A stretch of DNA of 64,000 nt, from the NCBI GenBank assembly GCA_036583965.1, contig JAZBQD010000014.1:29059490-29123489 (forward strand), given 5' to 3'. Both the position numbers and the translations under genes were made by a program. Under the pieces are notes generated by a model. It did not search any database. It was not told the DNA's origin and worked only from the letters and a program-made list of their open reading frames with translations. Shown here in pieces: positions 62,201 through 64,000 of the stretch (positions are counted from its first letter, which is position 1; each line of letters opens with the position of its first letter). This stretch comes from Prunella strophiata (Eukaryota > Chordata > Aves > Passeriformes > Prunellidae).

Positions 62201-64000
62201 CTGAGTCAGAAAAAGAAGAACCAAAAATCTGGGAGAGCGTGAGCATTCTTTCAGAAAATTTGGAAAATGCAGTTTGAAGTTTATAATGCTTTTATGTATC
62301 CCAGACTACTGAAAATTCCCTCTCTGCTTATCTTTTTTCCAGACTAGGAAAACTCTTACAAATGGGAAACAACACTATTAATCAGAAATAATTTTCTATC
62401 TGTCATCTGATTTCCTTAATATGCCTGATTGTTTTCCTTGATAAAATCAAGCTCAGCGTGGCAGGGTCCAGAGGCTGTAATCAAATAGCCCTCATAAATC
62501 TAACAATTAGCACTATTAAGCAAATCTAAAAAAATGAATTAACAAAGTAAAAGTCATGGCTGTGCTCTTGAACCATATGTATATGACTTCATGATTTGAC
62601 TTGCTGTGTTCACCTGTAGTCACTCACAAACCCCAGACTATTTGGGGAGGTTTATAAATATGGGGCAATGGCTGTCTCCCATTCCTTGCATGAATCCATA
62701 GAATACTCTCACAGGAGGAAATGTAGAACACTATCCAGTCCTTGCATAGTCCACTGTCTAGTCCTAGTTGCTACCTGCAGCAGGATTTCCAGAGCTTTAT
62801 GCAGCATTTTAAGCATGAGATTCCAAGTTAAGCCCTGAAACACCATTCATCTTTCCCTTAACTGCACTATTTCATTGTTTTATCTTTTAATAATGTTCAT
62901 TCAATTGAACCTATTAATTCCATTATAAGCAATAATGGAGGTAAATATTGGCACAGATAACTGCATCTACAATGAAGTTTATATCATCTTTTTTGATTTT
63001 GATGGCACTTTTTCCTCCTTATCCCTTTTTTAGTAGTGTGTTTGGATAACTATATTTGTTCTTTGAGCTGTGACAAATACCAGCAAGGTAACATTGGTAA
63101 TTAATAAATAATTACCATTAATCATATAATTTGAACATGAGTTTATTATAAATTAACAGTTATTTTACTGGTAGAATGAGAAAATGAAAATAGGGCAAAA
63201 AAAAGCAATGCATTCTAGTGATAGAGGGATGTGTTGAAACAGTAGTTTGAAACCCACCATATTCATGGGAAAAGAAGACTTTAAACTGGATTACAGGTTG
63301 TGCAGCACAGTAACAGAAAACAATGAAAAAAGGGAAAAATTATATGGACTGTGAATTAAAATTGGGTAATATTCAAGGAATAAATGATTACTCTGAATCT
63401 AAACCCCTGATTTCAGAAGTCTGGAGGAAATGTTGACCTCCATTCAGCTATTGGGAGCTCATACCTCCTAAGGAGCAGATCTTCAGTTCAGCAGTGAAAT
63501 AAATTCTTATTGTCCAAATTAAGGACCAAATGAAATAAAGTAAACTTGTCAAAAAGATCAAGAAAATTTTATAACAATAGCTCAATATGCATCTAATGTA
63601 TCTAAGTGAAATTATAGAATTTATGTTTTAACTGTACATAGACCCCTGTCTCTAGATAAACAAAAGAAAAACTTGAAGATCACATTCTCCAGAAGTGAAC
63701 AGAAGTGATTACTTTGTTCCTTCCCTGTGTACTTTTCAGCAGTCCAGACTGCTCTGGCATCGTTTGAGTTTGGGCTGATTGAGCTTACACTCAAAATTAG
63801 TACCCAATTTACAGATAGCCAAAATAGCAGAGTTCAGTACAAATACTTGTGCAGACATTCCTGGGTTCCTGCAGGCTTAGTAAGGAGATTTTTCTTTTAC
63901 ACTAAAGAGAATGCTTGGAGCTGGAATGAAGATAAACAGAAAAGGCACTTCTTTGTTGGAAATTAAAAGGAAGAGAGCTACCTCAGAAAGATAAACTCTC
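62201..64000. other. non-coding flank upstream of the probable first coding exon
   Basis: A+T-rich, no exon, repeat or CpG island recognised. A promoter, if present here, leaves no sequence feature I can support. Confidence 0.5.

Noticed and set aside
1..64000. CRISPR arrays, phage or plasmid genes, toxin genes, tRNA and rRNA genes
   Set aside because: None seen. Regularly spaced direct repeats, prokaryotic ribosome sites and cloverleaf sequences are absent by eye, and the content is a vertebrate gene neighbourhood.

Overview
The window is vertebrate nuclear DNA, almost certainly from a bird and probably a passerine. The genes have small exons bounded by GT..AG sites and separated by kilobase introns. 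The only clear interspersed repeats are CR1-type LINE pieces and one solo LTR of a type common in avian genomes. There are no operons, CRISPR arrays or tRNA/rRNA genes that I can support. The base composition is A+T rich and stop codons are frequent outside the exons. Most long reading frames here are chance and are left out.

Region 1 (1-4,633, + strand): the 3' end of EEA1 (early endosome antigen 1). Five consecutive exons join in phase to give the last 255 residues: the end of the long coiled coil followed by the C-terminal FYVE zinc finger and a stop. A polyadenylation signal lies about 265 bases after the stop. Later AATAAA hexamers (9,694 and 11,290) leave room for a much longer 3' UTR.

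Region 2 (about 12,690-42,216, - strand): a convergent gene rebuilt here from 15 short exons, identified as PLEKHG7, a Dbl-family Rho guanine nucleotide exchange factor (DH domain plus PH domain). All junctions agree in phase from the N-terminal exon to the stop at 13,066, except one. The large exon 41,539-42,216 needs a one-base shift near 41,634-41,636. Tail-to-tail EEA1/PLEKHG7 is the arrangement I recall for other vertebrates, which supports both names.

Region 3 (42,217-64,000): mostly non-coding, A+T rich, with one CR1 3' end (about 49,600) and long homopolymer tracts. At 61,928-62,200 on the - strand there is a 273-base exon-like open segment with strong splice signals. It begins with ATG and is in phase with the first certain PLEKHG7 exon, so it is probably the first coding exon, spliced across a 20 kb intron. 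With it, the predicted PLEKHG7 protein is about 831 residues (counting the shift as one extra base).

The two genes are not known to act together. EEA1 tethers Rab5- and PI3P-positive early endosomes; PLEKHG7 should activate Rho-family GTPases. I found no convincing undescribed system. The observations most worth checking are the PLEKHG7 frame break, the distal first exon, and an orphan exon-like segment on the opposite strand inside a PLEKHG7 intron (27,905-28,003).
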